From Flavobacteriaceae bacterium (GTDB lineage Bacteria > Bacteroidota > Bacteroidia > Flavobacteriales > Flavobacteriaceae), in assembly GCA_028284745.1 (NCBI GenBank), contig JANQRC010000048.1:62001-126000 (forward strand): DNA of 64,000 bases, in the 5' to 3' direction. The translations under genes and the position numbers were made by a program. Of the stretch, positions 23,039 through 32,449 are shown piece after piece (the stretch's first letter is position 1; each line of letters begins with the position of its first letter). The notes beneath the pieces are model-generated. The model made no database searches. It saw nothing but the letters and a program-made list of their open reading frames with translations, and was not told where the DNA came from.

Positions 23039-24067
23039 CTAGTCTTTAGCGTGCTTGGCATAGTTGCGCCAACGCTCGACACACTCCTGCATGTCTGCAG
23101 GCACTTCCGAATCGAAACTTACCCATTTGCCCGTCTTGGGATGCTCAAAGCCTAGTGTCTTGGCATGAAGCGCGGTTCTCGGAAGCACCTTGAAGCAATT
23201 CTCTACAAACTGCTTGTACTTCGAGAAGGTAGTTCCTTTCAAGATCTTCTCGCCGCCATAGCGCTCATCGTTGAACAGCGTATGGCCCATGTGCTTCATG
23301 TGCGCGCGGATCTGATGCGTACGTCCGGTCTCTAAGCGACAGCTTACCAGCGTTACATATCCCAATCGCTCTATGACCTTGTAATGCGTTATGGCTTCTT
23401 TTCCATGGTCGCCTTCACGAAAGACGGCCATCTGCAATCTGTTCTTCGGATGGCGACCAATATGGCCTTCAATAGTGCCCTCATCTGCTTTCACATCGCC
23501 CCAAACCAGGGCCAAGTACTCACGCTCTGAAGTCTTTTCGGCGAACTGGTTGCTTAGGTGACTCATGGCTTCTTCGGTCTTGGCCACCACCAACAATCCT
23601 GTGGTGTCCTTATCGATACGATGTACCAGACCGGGACGACCACTGCTGTTGTTGGGCAAATTCTCGAAGTGATGGATCAAGGCATTGATCAAGGTTCCTG
23701 TATAATTGCCATGCCCCGGATGTACGACCATACCCGCAGGCTTGTTCACCACCAGCAGTGCATCATCTTCATAGATGACATCCAACGGAATATCCTCAGG
23801 GGTCAACAAATATTCATGTGGCGGATGCTCGAACAACACCTTTACCTCATCGTCGGCCTTCACCTTGTAATTCTGCTTCACAGGCGTCCCATTCACAAAG
23901 ATGTTCCCATTTTTGGCTGCTTGTTGGATCTTGTTACGCGTGGCATTCTCAATGCGATTCATCAAGAACTTGTCTACTCGCAACGGTGCTTGGCCTTTAT
24001 CGGCCGTAAAACTGTAATGTTCATAGAGGTCTTGCGAAGATCCCTCTGGAAGGTCAAGATCTTCCAT
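23039..24067 (-). CDS. rluD: RluA-family pseudouridine synthase (RluD-like)
   Basis: Modifies uridines in 23S rRNA. An S4 RNA-binding domain (PLRVDKFLMNRIENATRNKIQ, about 35-95) is followed by the catalytic domain with GLVHRIDKDTTGLLVVAKT, where the D after RI is catalytic, then GRTHQIRAHMKHMGHTL. 342 residues is normal for RluD. Five bases downstream of the PASTA gene on the same strand, a common Bacteroidota pairing. Confidence 0.93.
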   Translation of the reverse strand: MEDLDLPEGSSQDLYEHYSFTADKGQAPLRVDKFLMNRIENATRNKIQQAAKNGNIFVNGTPVKQNYKVKADDEVKVLFEHPPHEYLLTPEDIPLDVIYEDDALLVVNKPAGMVVHPGHGNYTGTLINALIHHFENLPNNSSGRPGLVHRIDKDTTGLLVVAKTEEAMSHLSNQFAEKTSEREYLALVWGDVKADEGTIEGHIGRHPKNRLQMAVFREGDHGKEAITHYKVIERLGYVTLVSCRLETGRTHQIRAHMKHMGHTLFNDERYGGEKILKGTTFSKYKQFVENCFKVLPRTALHAKTLGFEHPKTGKWVSFDSEVPADMQECVERWRNYAKHAKD

Positions 24068-24072
24068 CGATG

Positions 24073-24627
24073 CTAGTTTCCGTTTCCGTTACCCAATACG
24101 AGGTCTACTTTTGAAGTCTTCATCAAATGATCACCTGGCTTGATGGACCTCCCTTTGTGCTTCAACGACAATACCATGTCCTTACCAATGTCATCTACAT
24201 ATTCAATACTCCCTACTTCCAAGCCTACCGCTCTAAGTGTAGATTCAGCACTTCTACGTGTGATCTGAATGATCTTGGGGACAGTCACTTTTCGATAGCC
24301 TGAAGGATTGATCGTCAAATAGATGCGTCTTCCTTCTTTTACATTCTTCCCTGCAAGCGGAGCCTGTTCGATCACGGCAAAAGGTGGATGCTTTGGGTTA
24401 AAGTTGGCCGTGTCAAGAATTTCGATGTTCAGACCTGCTTCTTCCAACTTGGCTTGCGCTTCTTCAAATGACATTTCAGTCACATGCGGCACCACTACAA
24501 ACTCGTTGTGATTGGTAGTCACTTTCAGCCATTTCAACAATAGGAAGCATAAAACGACTGCGGCCACAAGGGCCAATGCCAACTGGATCAAGAAGGTTTT
24601 GCTAAAGACAAATTTGAACAAGCTCAT
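24073..24627 (-). CDS. PASTA domain membrane protein
   Basis: One N-terminal membrane helix (about 10-33, LIQLALALVAAVVLCFLLLKW) and two PASTA domains: VVPHVTEMSFEEAQAKLEEA at about 46-110, and VTVPKIIQITRRSAESTLRA at about 113-180. PASTA units bind peptidoglycan fragments or muropeptides. There is no kinase domain, unlike PknB. The Asn/Gly end is short. It is directly upstream of rluD and divergent from ddl, consistent with a cell-envelope role. Confidence 0.9.
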   Translation of the reverse strand: MSLFKFVFSKTFLIQLALALVAAVVLCFLLLKWLKVTTNHNEFVVVPHVTEMSFEEAQAKLEEAGLNIEILDTANFNPKHPPFAVIEQAPLAGKNVKEGRRIYLTINPSGYRKVTVPKIIQITRRSAESTLRAVGLEVGSIEYVDDIGKDMVLSLKHKGRSIKPGDHLMKTSKVDLVLGNGNGN

Positions 24628-24736
24628 GTATCTGATTTGAATCGCAAATATATAAAATCGAATTCCTTTGGCAGGTCATAACCATAAATGCGCTATTTTC
24701 GTTTTGATAACGCAGCTTTTGCACATTTCTTTCAAT

Positions 24737-25717
24737 ATGAAGAAGATTGCCATCATCATGGGCGGTTATTCGTCGGAATACCAGATCTCGCTAAAAAGCG
24801 GTGAGATCGTATACAAACATCTGGATCGCAGCTTGTATGTGCCCTATCGCATTCACATTTTTGAGGAAAAGTGGGTATTTGTTGATGGCCAAGACAATGA
24901 ATATCCGATCAATAGGCATGATTTTTCTGTAGAAGTAAAAGGTGAGCCTATTGTCTTCGACTGCGTCTTCAATGCGATACATGGCAGCCCTGGTGAGGAC
25001 GGTTTCATACAAGGTTATTTGGAGCTCTTGGGCATTCCACATACCAGCTGCGGTATGTATCAGGCCGCATTGACCTTCAACAAAAGAGATTGCCTGTCTG
25101 TATTGAGACCTTATGGGATCAAGACTGCGGAATCGTATTACCTCAACTCAGGAGATACAATAGACGAACAGTCTATCTTTGCCAAAGTGGGACTTCCTTG
25201 TTTTGTAAAAGCCAACAAGGCAGGTAGTAGTTTTGGAGTCTCTAAAGTGAACAAACAGGAAGAACTTCAGCAAGCCATTGACTATGCATTTGAAGAGGAC
25301 GATGAGCTCATCATCGAATCCTTTTTAGAGGGCACTGAAGTTTCGGTCGGCGTCATCCGATACAAAGGTGAAGTCATTGTACTGCCTATCACTGAAATTG
25401 TCTCTGAAAATGATTTCTTTGATTATGAGGCCAAGTATCTAGGAAAGTCACAAGAGATCACCCCAGCAAGGATCTCTGAGGAAATGGCTGAGAACGTACG
25501 AGCCGTTGCCCAGAAAGTATACGAAGTACTGAAGATGGAGGGTTTTAGTCGAAGTGAGTACATCTTCAAAGATGGTGAGCCACATCTGCTAGAAGTGAAC
25601 ACCGTTCCTGGATTGACTGAAGAAAGTATCTTGCCACAGCAAGCTGCCAAGGCCGGTATCTCATTACAGGCCCTTTTTAGCAATGCCATTGAAGAGGCCC
25701 TCAATAAAAAACAGTAA
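24737..25717 (+). CDS. ddl: D-alanine--D-alanine ligase
   Basis: Makes D-Ala-D-Ala for peptidoglycan. ATP-grasp, 326 residues: MKKIAIIMGGYSSEYQISLK start, FNAIHGSPGEDGFIQGYLE, PCFVKANKAGSSFGVSKV, IIESFLEGTEVSVGVI, RSEYIFKDGEPHLLEVNTVPGLTEES with the metal-binding E and N. The start is the family-typical MKKIAIIMGG. coaD follows after nine bases. Confidence 0.96.
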   Translation: MKKIAIIMGGYSSEYQISLKSGEIVYKHLDRSLYVPYRIHIFEEKWVFVDGQDNEYPINRHDFSVEVKGEPIVFDCVFNAIHGSPGEDGFIQGYLELLGIPHTSCGMYQAALTFNKRDCLSVLRPYGIKTAESYYLNSGDTIDEQSIFAKVGLPCFVKANKAGSSFGVSKVNKQEELQQAIDYAFEEDDELIIESFLEGTEVSVGVIRYKGEVIVLPITEIVSENDFFDYEAKYLGKSQEITPARISEEMAENVRAVAQKVYEVLKMEGFSRSEYIFKDGEPHLLEVNTVPGLTEESILPQQAAKAGISLQALFSNAIEEALNKKQ

Positions 25718-25726
25718 CTTTAAGGT

Positions 25727-26182
25727 ATGAAGCGCGCTATCTTTCCTGGCTCTTTTGACCCCATCACCCTGGGACATTACGATATTATCGAGCGTGGTGT
25801 TAAACTTTTTGACGAACTGATCATTGCCATTGGCGTCAACGCCGACAAGAAGTATATGTTCTCCCTAGAAGAACGGGTCCGCTTCATTGAGGAAGCTTTC
25901 GAGCACGAACCCAAGATCAAGGTGGTGACCTACAAAGGACTCACGGTAGACTTCGCAAAAAAGATCAAGGCTGATTTTATTCTTCGTGGGCTGCGCAACC
26001 CTGCTGATTTTGAGTTCGAGAAGGCCATCGCCCACACCAATCGCGACCTAGCCCCTATTGAGACGGTCTTCTTGCTCACTGCTGCGAAGACCTCTTACAT
26101 CTCTTCCTCTATCGTCAGAGACGTGATCCGTAATGGAGGAGACTATAAGATCCTAGTACCCGATACGGTGAGGGTTAAATGA
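25727..26182 (+). CDS. coaD: pantetheine-phosphate adenylyltransferase
   Basis: Penultimate step of coenzyme A synthesis. Seen: AIFPGSFDPITLGHYDIIER with the T/HxGH nucleotidyl motif, VVTYKGLTVDFAKK, ILRGLRNPADFEFE and SYISSSIVRDVIRNGGD (ISSS motif). 151 residues. Usual partner of ddl in Bacteroidota. Confidence 0.97.
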   Translation: MKRAIFPGSFDPITLGHYDIIERGVKLFDELIIAIGVNADKKYMFSLEERVRFIEEAFEHEPKIKVVTYKGLTVDFAKKIKADFILRGLRNPADFEFEKAIAHTNRDLAPIETVFLLTAAKTSYISSSIVRDVIRNGGDYKILVPDTVRVK

Positions 26183-26192
26183 TGTTCATATA

Positions 26193-26894
26193 ATGAGCGA
26201 TACCCTCATCATCATTCTTTTCATAACCGCTTACTGCACCCCAATTATCTATTATGCAAGCTTTGTAATTAGAGAGAAGAAATACAACAGGAAAATCACT
26301 TTCAAGACATTTCTAAAGTCATTAAGAATACCTTTATTATTATTTGCACTGGCAACCATAGTTGTTCTCACCTTGAATAAAGTGAATTATTTGAATTACG
26401 AATCACCTATACCATTTAGCCAAATTGACAGTATAAGCTTTGAAAATTTTAGAGGCCTCGAGTTCTTCAAAAGAGAGCTTTACGGAAATGAAGAATATGC
26501 ATATATAGTAACATCCATCGACTTGAATCATAAAGAAGACTATGTGATTATTGAAGCCTTATTCCATCCTTCAAGATCCTACGTCTACAACAGTCATATT
26601 CACGATGAGTATTTGTTAGCTCATGAACTAACACATTTCAAAATAACTGAGCTTTTTGCAAGAAAGGCACGAAAAAAAGTTAAAGAAGAAAACATTCGTA
26701 ATAAAAAGGAAATGAGCATAATTCTAAGTGAGAACTGGACACAAGAAAGAGCTTATCAAAAAAGGTATGATTATGATACCTTTCATAGCTATGTCATGAA
26801 AGAACAGAAGAAATATGAAAAAGATGTAGATAGTTTGTTATTATTGTATTGCGATTATGAAAACCCTAAAATTCTATTCAATGCTAAAAAATAA
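26193..26894 (+). CDS. predicted membrane metalloprotease-like protein (HELTHF motif, DUF922-like)
   Basis: 233 residues, not assigned to a named gene. Two membrane helices (about 5-24 and 46-66) precede a domain with HDEYLLAHELTHFKITELFAR, an HExxH zinc site, followed by KARKKVKEE. The HExxHF-x-I-x-E-x2-AR pattern is like the DUF922 Zn-dependent protease family; a downstream YDTFHSYVMKEQKKYEKD region also fits. The gene is clearly richer in A and T than coaD before it and sulP after it. It overlaps the next gene by 14 bases. Proteolysis is predicted from the motif only. Confidence 0.6.
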   Translation: MSDTLIIILFITAYCTPIIYYASFVIREKKYNRKITFKTFLKSLRIPLLLFALATIVVLTLNKVNYLNYESPIPFSQIDSISFENFRGLEFFKRELYGNEEYAYIVTSIDLNHKEDYVIIEALFHPSRSYVYNSHIHDEYLLAHELTHFKITELFARKARKKVKEENIRNKKEMSIILSENWTQERAYQKRYDYDTFHSYVMKEQKKYEKDVDSLLLLYCDYENPKILFNAKK

Positions 26895-27627
26895 AGCATT
26901 TTCTATTCTCTTACTCTTTCTAAGCTTACAATTGATATCATGTAGTGAAGACAAGTATGAAATATTTCAGTTAGACAAAAGATATTGGACTGCAGAAGAT
27001 CACAAAAAGGCTACGTTAGAATTGAAATACAATTGGAAACCCAATGGTGAATTACCCAGATTAAAGAACCCAGAAAACGATCTCGTCATTAGAAAGCTTG
27101 TTGATAAGGAAAATTTCAAAGTAATTCTAGATGATGAAAATTTAGGCTTAGACTACAGAAGCGATGTGAGTCAAGATTTTTTTGATAACTGGAAAACTCT
27201 CATAGACATATATTCCGCTAAAAATAGAAAAGACGAATACGTTTATGAAGAAGAATATTTAGCGATATATGACTTTGGTTTAGCTTTGCAACTTAAATAT
27301 TTCAAGCTTGGCAATGATAATATTTTGGAAAGCACTGATAATCCAGAAGAGCCAAGGATTCAGAAAAATGTAAACAGTAATGTGAAAACTCTTATTAATA
27401 ATTTTAGTTATTATCTTGACCATCTCAACCAAGAAAAGAGATTCTCATATCAAGGTAAGCAAACGCTATCATCTACCATAACACAATACTTTTCTGCTTT
27501 GATTGATTTATATCCTGAAGCCAATTATAGTCAAATGAATGCCAAGATGAAGCGTCTCTATGAAAAGTGCGATTCAAACGAAATAAAGGCCAGTCTAAAA
27601 TCTGTAATCGATAAAATAGAATCTTAG
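26881..27627 (+). CDS. hypothetical lipoprotein
   Basis: 248 residues starting MLKNKAFSILLLFLSLQLISC, a lipoprotein signal with cysteine after LIS. The rest is acidic, Lys- and Asn-rich and probably helical, with no family I recognise. The start at 26881 overlaps the metalloprotease-like gene; an ATG at 26857 would spoil the signal. AT-rich like its partner, it looks like half of a two-gene acquired cassette. It converges on sulP with three bases between stops. Confidence 0.65.
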   Translation: MLKNKAFSILLLFLSLQLISCSEDKYEIFQLDKRYWTAEDHKKATLELKYNWKPNGELPRLKNPENDLVIRKLVDKENFKVILDDENLGLDYRSDVSQDFFDNWKTLIDIYSAKNRKDEYVYEEEYLAIYDFGLALQLKYFKLGNDNILESTDNPEEPRIQKNVNSNVKTLINNFSYYLDHLNQEKRFSYQGKQTLSSTITQYFSALIDLYPEANYSQMNAKMKRLYEKCDSNEIKASLKSVIDKIES

Positions 27628-27630
27628 ACC

Positions 27631-29256
27631 TTAAAACTTGTATTCACCCAGCCCTTTCGTGAATTCTTCGGGATTGGCCGCCAAATAGTATCGCGGATCA
27701 TTGATGTCCTCTTCAATCACTTGTGCCAACTTAGGAGAGGCTTTCACCATCAAGTTCTTGCAATCTTCGCTCAAATGCTTTAGGGTGACTTTCTTGCCAG
27801 CGGCTTCGTACTTTTCGACCAAGTTGAAGATGGCCTCCAATGCCGAATGGTCACTGATGCGCGACTCCACGAAGTCGATCTCTACCTTGCTGGGGTCATT
27901 CTTCACATCGAACTTACTATTGAAAGCCTGAATACTACCAAAGAACAACGGCCCCCAGATCTCGTATACCTTGGTGCCGTCTTCTTTCATACGCTTGCGA
28001 GCGCGAATGCGCTTGGCGTTTTCCCATGCAAAGACCAAAGCAGAGATGATCACCCCGGCAATGACGGCCACAGCCAAGTCGAAGAAGACGGTTAGTAGCG
28101 ATACCGTAATCAGGACGACCGCATCTGCCAACGGAATTTTATGAAGTATACGAAAACTACTCCATGCAAATGTACCGACCACCACCATGAACATGACACC
28201 GACCAATGCAGCGATAGGAACTTGCTCGATCAAGCCGCTGGCAAAGAGAATGAATAGCAACAGTGTGACTGCCGCTACAATTCCAGAAAGGCGTGTGCGT
28301 CCGCCCGACTTGATGTTGATGATCGACTGCCCGATCATGGCACAACCGCCCATTCCGCCAAACAGTCCCGTTACGATGTTTGCCCCGCCTTGTGCCAAGC
28401 ACTCACGATTGGCATTCCCTCGGGTCTCGGTAAGTTCGTCGACGAGATTCAAGGTCATCAAGGATTCTATAAGGCCAATAGCTGCAAGGATCACAGCATA
28501 CGGACCGATGAATCTCAAGGTCTCGAGATTGAATGGCACCTTACTGAAGATGTCAAATTGAAATTGTGGCAAGCCTCCTTTTAGGCCTTCACCTCCACCT
28601 TCGCGAATAAAGGATCCCACCGTTGCCACGTCTAACTTTCCTAGAATGACGATCCCTGATACGACCACGATAGCGATCAAGGCCTCAGGCAGTTTCTTGG
28701 ACAGTTTTGGAAGGAAATACATCATGCCCATGGTCAATGCCACCAAGCCTAGCATGAGCCAGAGTCGTGGCCCGTTCATCCAGACCATGTCCCCGTCTGC
28801 TGCTACTTCTCTGAACATGCCCAACTGTGACAAGAAGATCACAATAGCCAAACCATTGACAAAGCCCATCATCACAGGATGCGGGATCAAGCGGACAAAC
28901 TTTCCCAATTTAAAGACACCGGCCAGCATCTGTATGACACCCATCAAGATCACGGTGGCAAATAAATAGTAGAGTCCAAGGTTCTCGCCTTCCGCACCCA
29001 TGGCATTGCCTTTGGCCACTAATGTTACCATCACGACGGCCAACGCACCCGTGGCTCCAGAGATCATCCCTGGGCGGCCTCCAAATATCGAAGTGATGAG
29101 GCCGATCATAAAGGCGGCGTACAAGCCTACCAGCGGGTCAACACCTGCCACAAAGGCAAAGGCCACCGCTTCGGGCACCAGGGCCAAGGCTACGGTTAGT
29201 CCGCTAAGAATATCATTTTTGGCATTTGCTGCGCGTTTTCGGATAAATGCTGTCAT
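27631..29256 (-). CDS. SulP family inorganic anion transporter
   Basis: An inner-membrane transporter of the SLC26/SulP family, 541 residues. Seen: DILSGLTVALALVPEAVAFA, GLYAAFMIGLITSIFGGRPGMISGATGA (family core), GGCAMIGQSIINIKSGGRTRLSG, about 12 to 14 membrane helices, and a cytoplasmic STAS domain from about residue 430 (KVYEIWGPLFFGSIQAF). The substrate may be sulfate, bicarbonate or another anion. It is divergent from the M14 peptidase gene across 189 bases. Confidence 0.93.
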   Translation of the reverse strand: MTAFIRKRAANAKNDILSGLTVALALVPEAVAFAFVAGVDPLVGLYAAFMIGLITSIFGGRPGMISGATGALAVVMVTLVAKGNAMGAEGENLGLYYLFATVILMGVIQMLAGVFKLGKFVRLIPHPVMMGFVNGLAIVIFLSQLGMFREVAADGDMVWMNGPRLWLMLGLVALTMGMMYFLPKLSKKLPEALIAIVVVSGIVILGKLDVATVGSFIREGGGEGLKGGLPQFQFDIFSKVPFNLETLRFIGPYAVILAAIGLIESLMTLNLVDELTETRGNANRECLAQGGANIVTGLFGGMGGCAMIGQSIINIKSGGRTRLSGIVAAVTLLLFILFASGLIEQVPIAALVGVMFMVVVGTFAWSSFRILHKIPLADAVVLITVSLLTVFFDLAVAVIAGVIISALVFAWENAKRIRARKRMKEDGTKVYEIWGPLFFGSIQAFNSKFDVKNDPSKVEIDFVESRISDHSALEAIFNLVEKYEAAGKKVTLKHLSEDCKNLMVKASPKLAQVIEEDINDPRYYLAANPEEFTKGLGEYKF

Positions 29257-29445
29257 GTTTAGATCTTATATCATGAGACCCTGAACTCGATTCAAGGTCA
29301 ATTCAAACAAATCTTTTGAACTTCAACAAAAGTCTCGTTCAATGAGGAACTTCATCGATAAGCCGGCAAAAATACCCTTAATTCTTTTCTATACAAGGAA
29401 ATCAACGATACATAACCTATATTTAAGGCACAAAAATGGTATCTG

Positions 29446-31185
29446 ATGAAGAAATATCTGCTCGTACTTCTCGTACTGACCGCTTGCAAGATCGAAAAGG
29501 AAAGCGCCAACTATGACTTTACGACACGCTTCGAAAAAAGTAATGGCACTGAAACTGCCACCTATCAAGAAGTCATAGCATTCTATGAAGCCTTGGCCGA
29601 GGCATATCCTTCGGTGAAGTTTCGCAACTCGGGAAGGACTGACAGCGGAGAACTCCTAAAGCTCGTGACGCTGAACCCCAGCCCAGAGACCAATTACAAC
29701 AAAATTCGCGAACAAAAGCGTATCATCTTGATCAATAATGGTATTCACCCTGGCGAGTCTGATGGCATCGATGCTACGATGATGCTCTTTCGAGATATCG
29801 CTCAGGGAAAGATCGATCTTCCCAAGCATGTGATGCTGGCTACGATTCCTGTGTATAATGTGGGAGGTGCCTTAAATCGCAATAGCGGCACTCGCACCAA
29901 TCAGAATGGCCCTGAGGCCTACGGCTTCCGAGGAAATGCCAAGAACTACGACCTGAATCGCGATTTCATCAAAGCAGATACCCGTAATGCATCATCTTTT
30001 GCCCGAATCTTTCAAGCGCTTCAACCCGATATACTTATCGACAATCATGTGAGCAATGGTGCTGACTATCAGTACACGCTTACGCATCTCTTCACCCAGC
30101 ACGACAAATTAGGAGGAGCATTGGGCGAATACCTTCAGGACGAAATGATGCCTTCCTTGGAAAAAGACCTTCAAGCTAAAGAGTGGGACATTACGCCCTA
30201 TGTGAACGTGTTCAACAAGACTCCTGAACAAGGATTCTCGCAATTCTTGGATTCGCCACGCTATTCTACAGGCTATACCACGCTGTGGAATACGCTAGGT
30301 GTCATGGTGGAGACTCATATGTTAAAGCCCTACAAACAACGTGTAGAGGGCACCTATGAACTCATGAATAGCATGATCCAGTTGGTAGAGCGCGACCATG
30401 AGCAGATCAAAACCCTTCGGGAAGAAGCCTATGAGACCTTTCGCAATGCCGAAACGTACACCTTGCAATGGGAGATCGACTCTAGCAGAACTTCCACCTT
30501 GAATTTCAAGGGATTTGAAGGCGAGATGGTAGTGAGCAACGTGACCGGGAAACCCAGATTAAAGTACGATCGGAATCGCCCCTTCACTAAGGATGTCACC
30601 TATTTCAATTTCTTCAAACCCAAAAAGGACGTCACCATCCCAAAAGCGTATTTAGTGCCCAAGGTTTGGAGAAAAGTGGTGAATCGACTTGAGTTCAATG
30701 CCATCGAATTGGAAGAATTGAAAGATTCAGACAGCTTGGATGTGGAAGTGTACCGGATCGAGAACTACGAGACCTTTAACCGACCTTACGAAGGACACTA
30801 CCCACATTACAACACTTCTGTAAGTGTCTCGGCAGAAAGTGTCTATATTGACGAAGATGACTATTATCTGGTGAAGACAGACCAGAAAGGCATTCGCTAT
30901 GTGCTGGAGACTTTAGAGCCTGGAGCCCCTGATTCGTTCTTCAACTGGAACTTCTTTGACACCATCTTGCAGCAAAAGGAGGGCTTTTCTCCTTATGTCT
31001 GGGAAGATGAGGCGGAAGAACTACTCTCCAAGAATACCGTATTGAAAACCGAATTCGAAGCCAAGAAACTTACTGAACCAGACTTTGCCAACAATTGGTA
31101 CGCGCAGTTAGATTGGCTTTTTAAGAGATCCGAACACTATGAGAAAGCTCATCTACGATATCCGGTCTACAGGATACCGAAATGA
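29446..31185 (+). CDS. M14 family zinc carboxypeptidase-like protein
   Basis: 579 residues, with an N terminus MKKYLLVLLVLTACKIEK that is a lipoprotein signal (C14). The peptidase domain has NNGIHPGESDGIDATMM (zinc H and E), YDLNRDFIKADTRNASSF (substrate Arg region), LIDNHVSNGADYQYT (third zinc ligand) and GVMVETHMLKPYKQR (catalytic Glu). The C-terminal 250 residues are of unknown type. It probably digests peptides at the cell surface or periplasm. A TATATTTA box lies shortly before the start. Confidence 0.9.
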   Translation: MKKYLLVLLVLTACKIEKESANYDFTTRFEKSNGTETATYQEVIAFYEALAEAYPSVKFRNSGRTDSGELLKLVTLNPSPETNYNKIREQKRIILINNGIHPGESDGIDATMMLFRDIAQGKIDLPKHVMLATIPVYNVGGALNRNSGTRTNQNGPEAYGFRGNAKNYDLNRDFIKADTRNASSFARIFQALQPDILIDNHVSNGADYQYTLTHLFTQHDKLGGALGEYLQDEMMPSLEKDLQAKEWDITPYVNVFNKTPEQGFSQFLDSPRYSTGYTTLWNTLGVMVETHMLKPYKQRVEGTYELMNSMIQLVERDHEQIKTLREEAYETFRNAETYTLQWEIDSSRTSTLNFKGFEGEMVVSNVTGKPRLKYDRNRPFTKDVTYFNFFKPKKDVTIPKAYLVPKVWRKVVNRLEFNAIELEELKDSDSLDVEVYRIENYETFNRPYEGHYPHYNTSVSVSAESVYIDEDDYYLVKTDQKGIRYVLETLEPGAPDSFFNWNFFDTILQQKEGFSPYVWEDEAEELLSKNTVLKTEFEAKKLTEPDFANNWYAQLDWLFKRSEHYEKAHLRYPVYRIPK

Positions 31186-31773
31186 TCAGTTCTCGAACAA
31201 TGACCGTATGTTGGCATAAGTGTTCTGTAGTGCTTTCTTTACCTGTAGCTCATCCTTCCAAGTTACTTCGTAGATGTCTTCTTCAAGCTGTGGCTTGAGC
31301 TCGCCATCATAGCTTGTCGTCATCAAGTACCAATGGGTCAGCTTCAATTTGTACACACCGTTCCGTTTGAAGATATGATAGGTGTGCCTCAAAAACTTCT
31401 TGACCTTCAAAGCTTTCACGCCTGTCTCCTCCTCTACTTCTCTCACAGCTCCTTCCTCCAGGCTCTCATTCTTTTCTATCTTTCCCTTGGGCAAGTCCCA
31501 TTTGCCGTTTCTGTAGATGAAGAGCACCTCACCTTTCTTGTTCTTCACCAAACCACCGCCAGCTTCTACCACAGGTAGTTTTCTCTTGAATTTCTTCAAG
31601 AGGTTCTTCTCATCCTCATCGTAGAGGCAGACGGCCTTTAGACGTTTATTTTCGAATTCTCTCCCAAGCGTCGCAATGTCTACCGTGTCTAACAAAAAGT
31701 ACTTGAAATCCTCCTCTTTGATAAGGTGGCTTGTTAAGATGATAGGATTTTGATTGATAAAAACTTTATACAT
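31186..31773 (-). CDS. NUDIX hydrolase
   Basis: 195 residues with an N-terminal extra domain (about 1-65) and a Nudix box GKIEKNESLEEGAVREVEEE, then TGV. It is preceded by KRKLPVVEAGGGLVKNKKGE and WDLPKGK. It hydrolyses a nucleoside diphosphate-X; the substrate is unknown. Its start codon is eight bases from the divergent pyrE ATG, so each promoter must lie within the other gene. Confidence 0.92.
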   Translation of the reverse strand: MYKVFINQNPIILTSHLIKEEDFKYFLLDTVDIATLGREFENKRLKAVCLYDEDEKNLLKKFKRKLPVVEAGGGLVKNKKGEVLFIYRNGKWDLPKGKIEKNESLEEGAVREVEEETGVKALKVKKFLRHTYHIFKRNGVYKLKLTHWYLMTTSYDGELKPQLEEDIYEVTWKDELQVKKALQNTYANIRSLFEN

Positions 31774-31776
31774 TTG
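31769..31776 (+). promoter_or_regulatory. pyrE -7 box, likely near-leaderless promoter
   Basis: TACATTTG matches TAnnTTTG and ends five bases before the pyrE ATG at 31782. A TTG at 31750-31752 is 16 bases away, slightly short. Transcription would start at or just before the ATG, giving almost no leader. The box overlaps the Nudix start codon. Confidence 0.55.
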
Positions 31777-31781
31777 CAGTG

Positions 31782-32426
31782 ATGGTTTTAGACAATGAGA
31801 CTGCTAAGAAAACTGCTGAGCTTTTATTGCAAATTAATGCAATAAAGTTGAGTCCTGAAAGCCCATTCACCTGGGCATCCGGTTGGAAGTCCCCAATCTA
31901 TTGTGACAATCGCTTGATCCTCTCCTTTCCTCCCATTCGCAACTTTGTGCGTGAGCAAATGGCACGACAGCTGGAGGAAGAATTCGGGAAACCAGGGGCG
32001 ATCGCCGGAGTTGCCACAGGAGCCATCGGCATAGGCATGTTGGTTGCCGAATACATGGGATTGCCCTTCGTGTATGTGAGACCCCAAGCCAAGAAGCACG
32101 GACGCCAGAATCAGGTCGAAGGTTTCCTAGAACCTGGTCAGAACGTAGTGGTCATAGAGGATTTGATCAGCACGGGAAAGAGCAGCTTGAACGCTGTAAA
32201 AGCACTGAAGGATGCTGGTGCCAATGTAAAGGGCATGATCGCTATCTTCACCTATGGTTTTGACACCTCGATAGAGAACTTCGAAAAAGCGGGCTTGAAA
32301 CTTTGTACACTCAGTGACTATCCTTCGCTCTTGGAGCAAGCTTTAGACACCAGCTACATTTCTGGCAAGGAAATTGAAGCGCTAGTGTCTTGGCAGAACA
32401 ATCCAGCAGAATGGACTGCCGAGTAA
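31782..32426 (+). CDS. pyrE: orotate phosphoribosyltransferase
   Basis: Fifth step of UMP synthesis, orotate plus PRPP to OMP. Seen: AIKLSPESPFTWASGWKSPIYCDNR, GVATGAIGIGMLVAEYMGLPFVYVRP, KKHGRQNQVEG and the PRPP motif VVVIEDLISTGKSSL. 214 residues from the ATG; a GTG one codon earlier is possible. A small SRPBCC gene follows after 23 bases. Confidence 0.96.
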   Translation: MVLDNETAKKTAELLLQINAIKLSPESPFTWASGWKSPIYCDNRLILSFPPIRNFVREQMARQLEEEFGKPGAIAGVATGAIGIGMLVAEYMGLPFVYVRPQAKKHGRQNQVEGFLEPGQNVVVIEDLISTGKSSLNAVKALKDAGANVKGMIAIFTYGFDTSIENFEKAGLKLCTLSDYPSLLEQALDTSYISGKEIEALVSWQNNPAEWTAE

Positions 32427-32449
32427 TCCCAAAAACAAATTGAATTCAC

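Noticed and set aside
31779..31781. GTG as the pyrE start
   Set aside because: ATG follows immediately and fits the family; the GTG adds one residue only.
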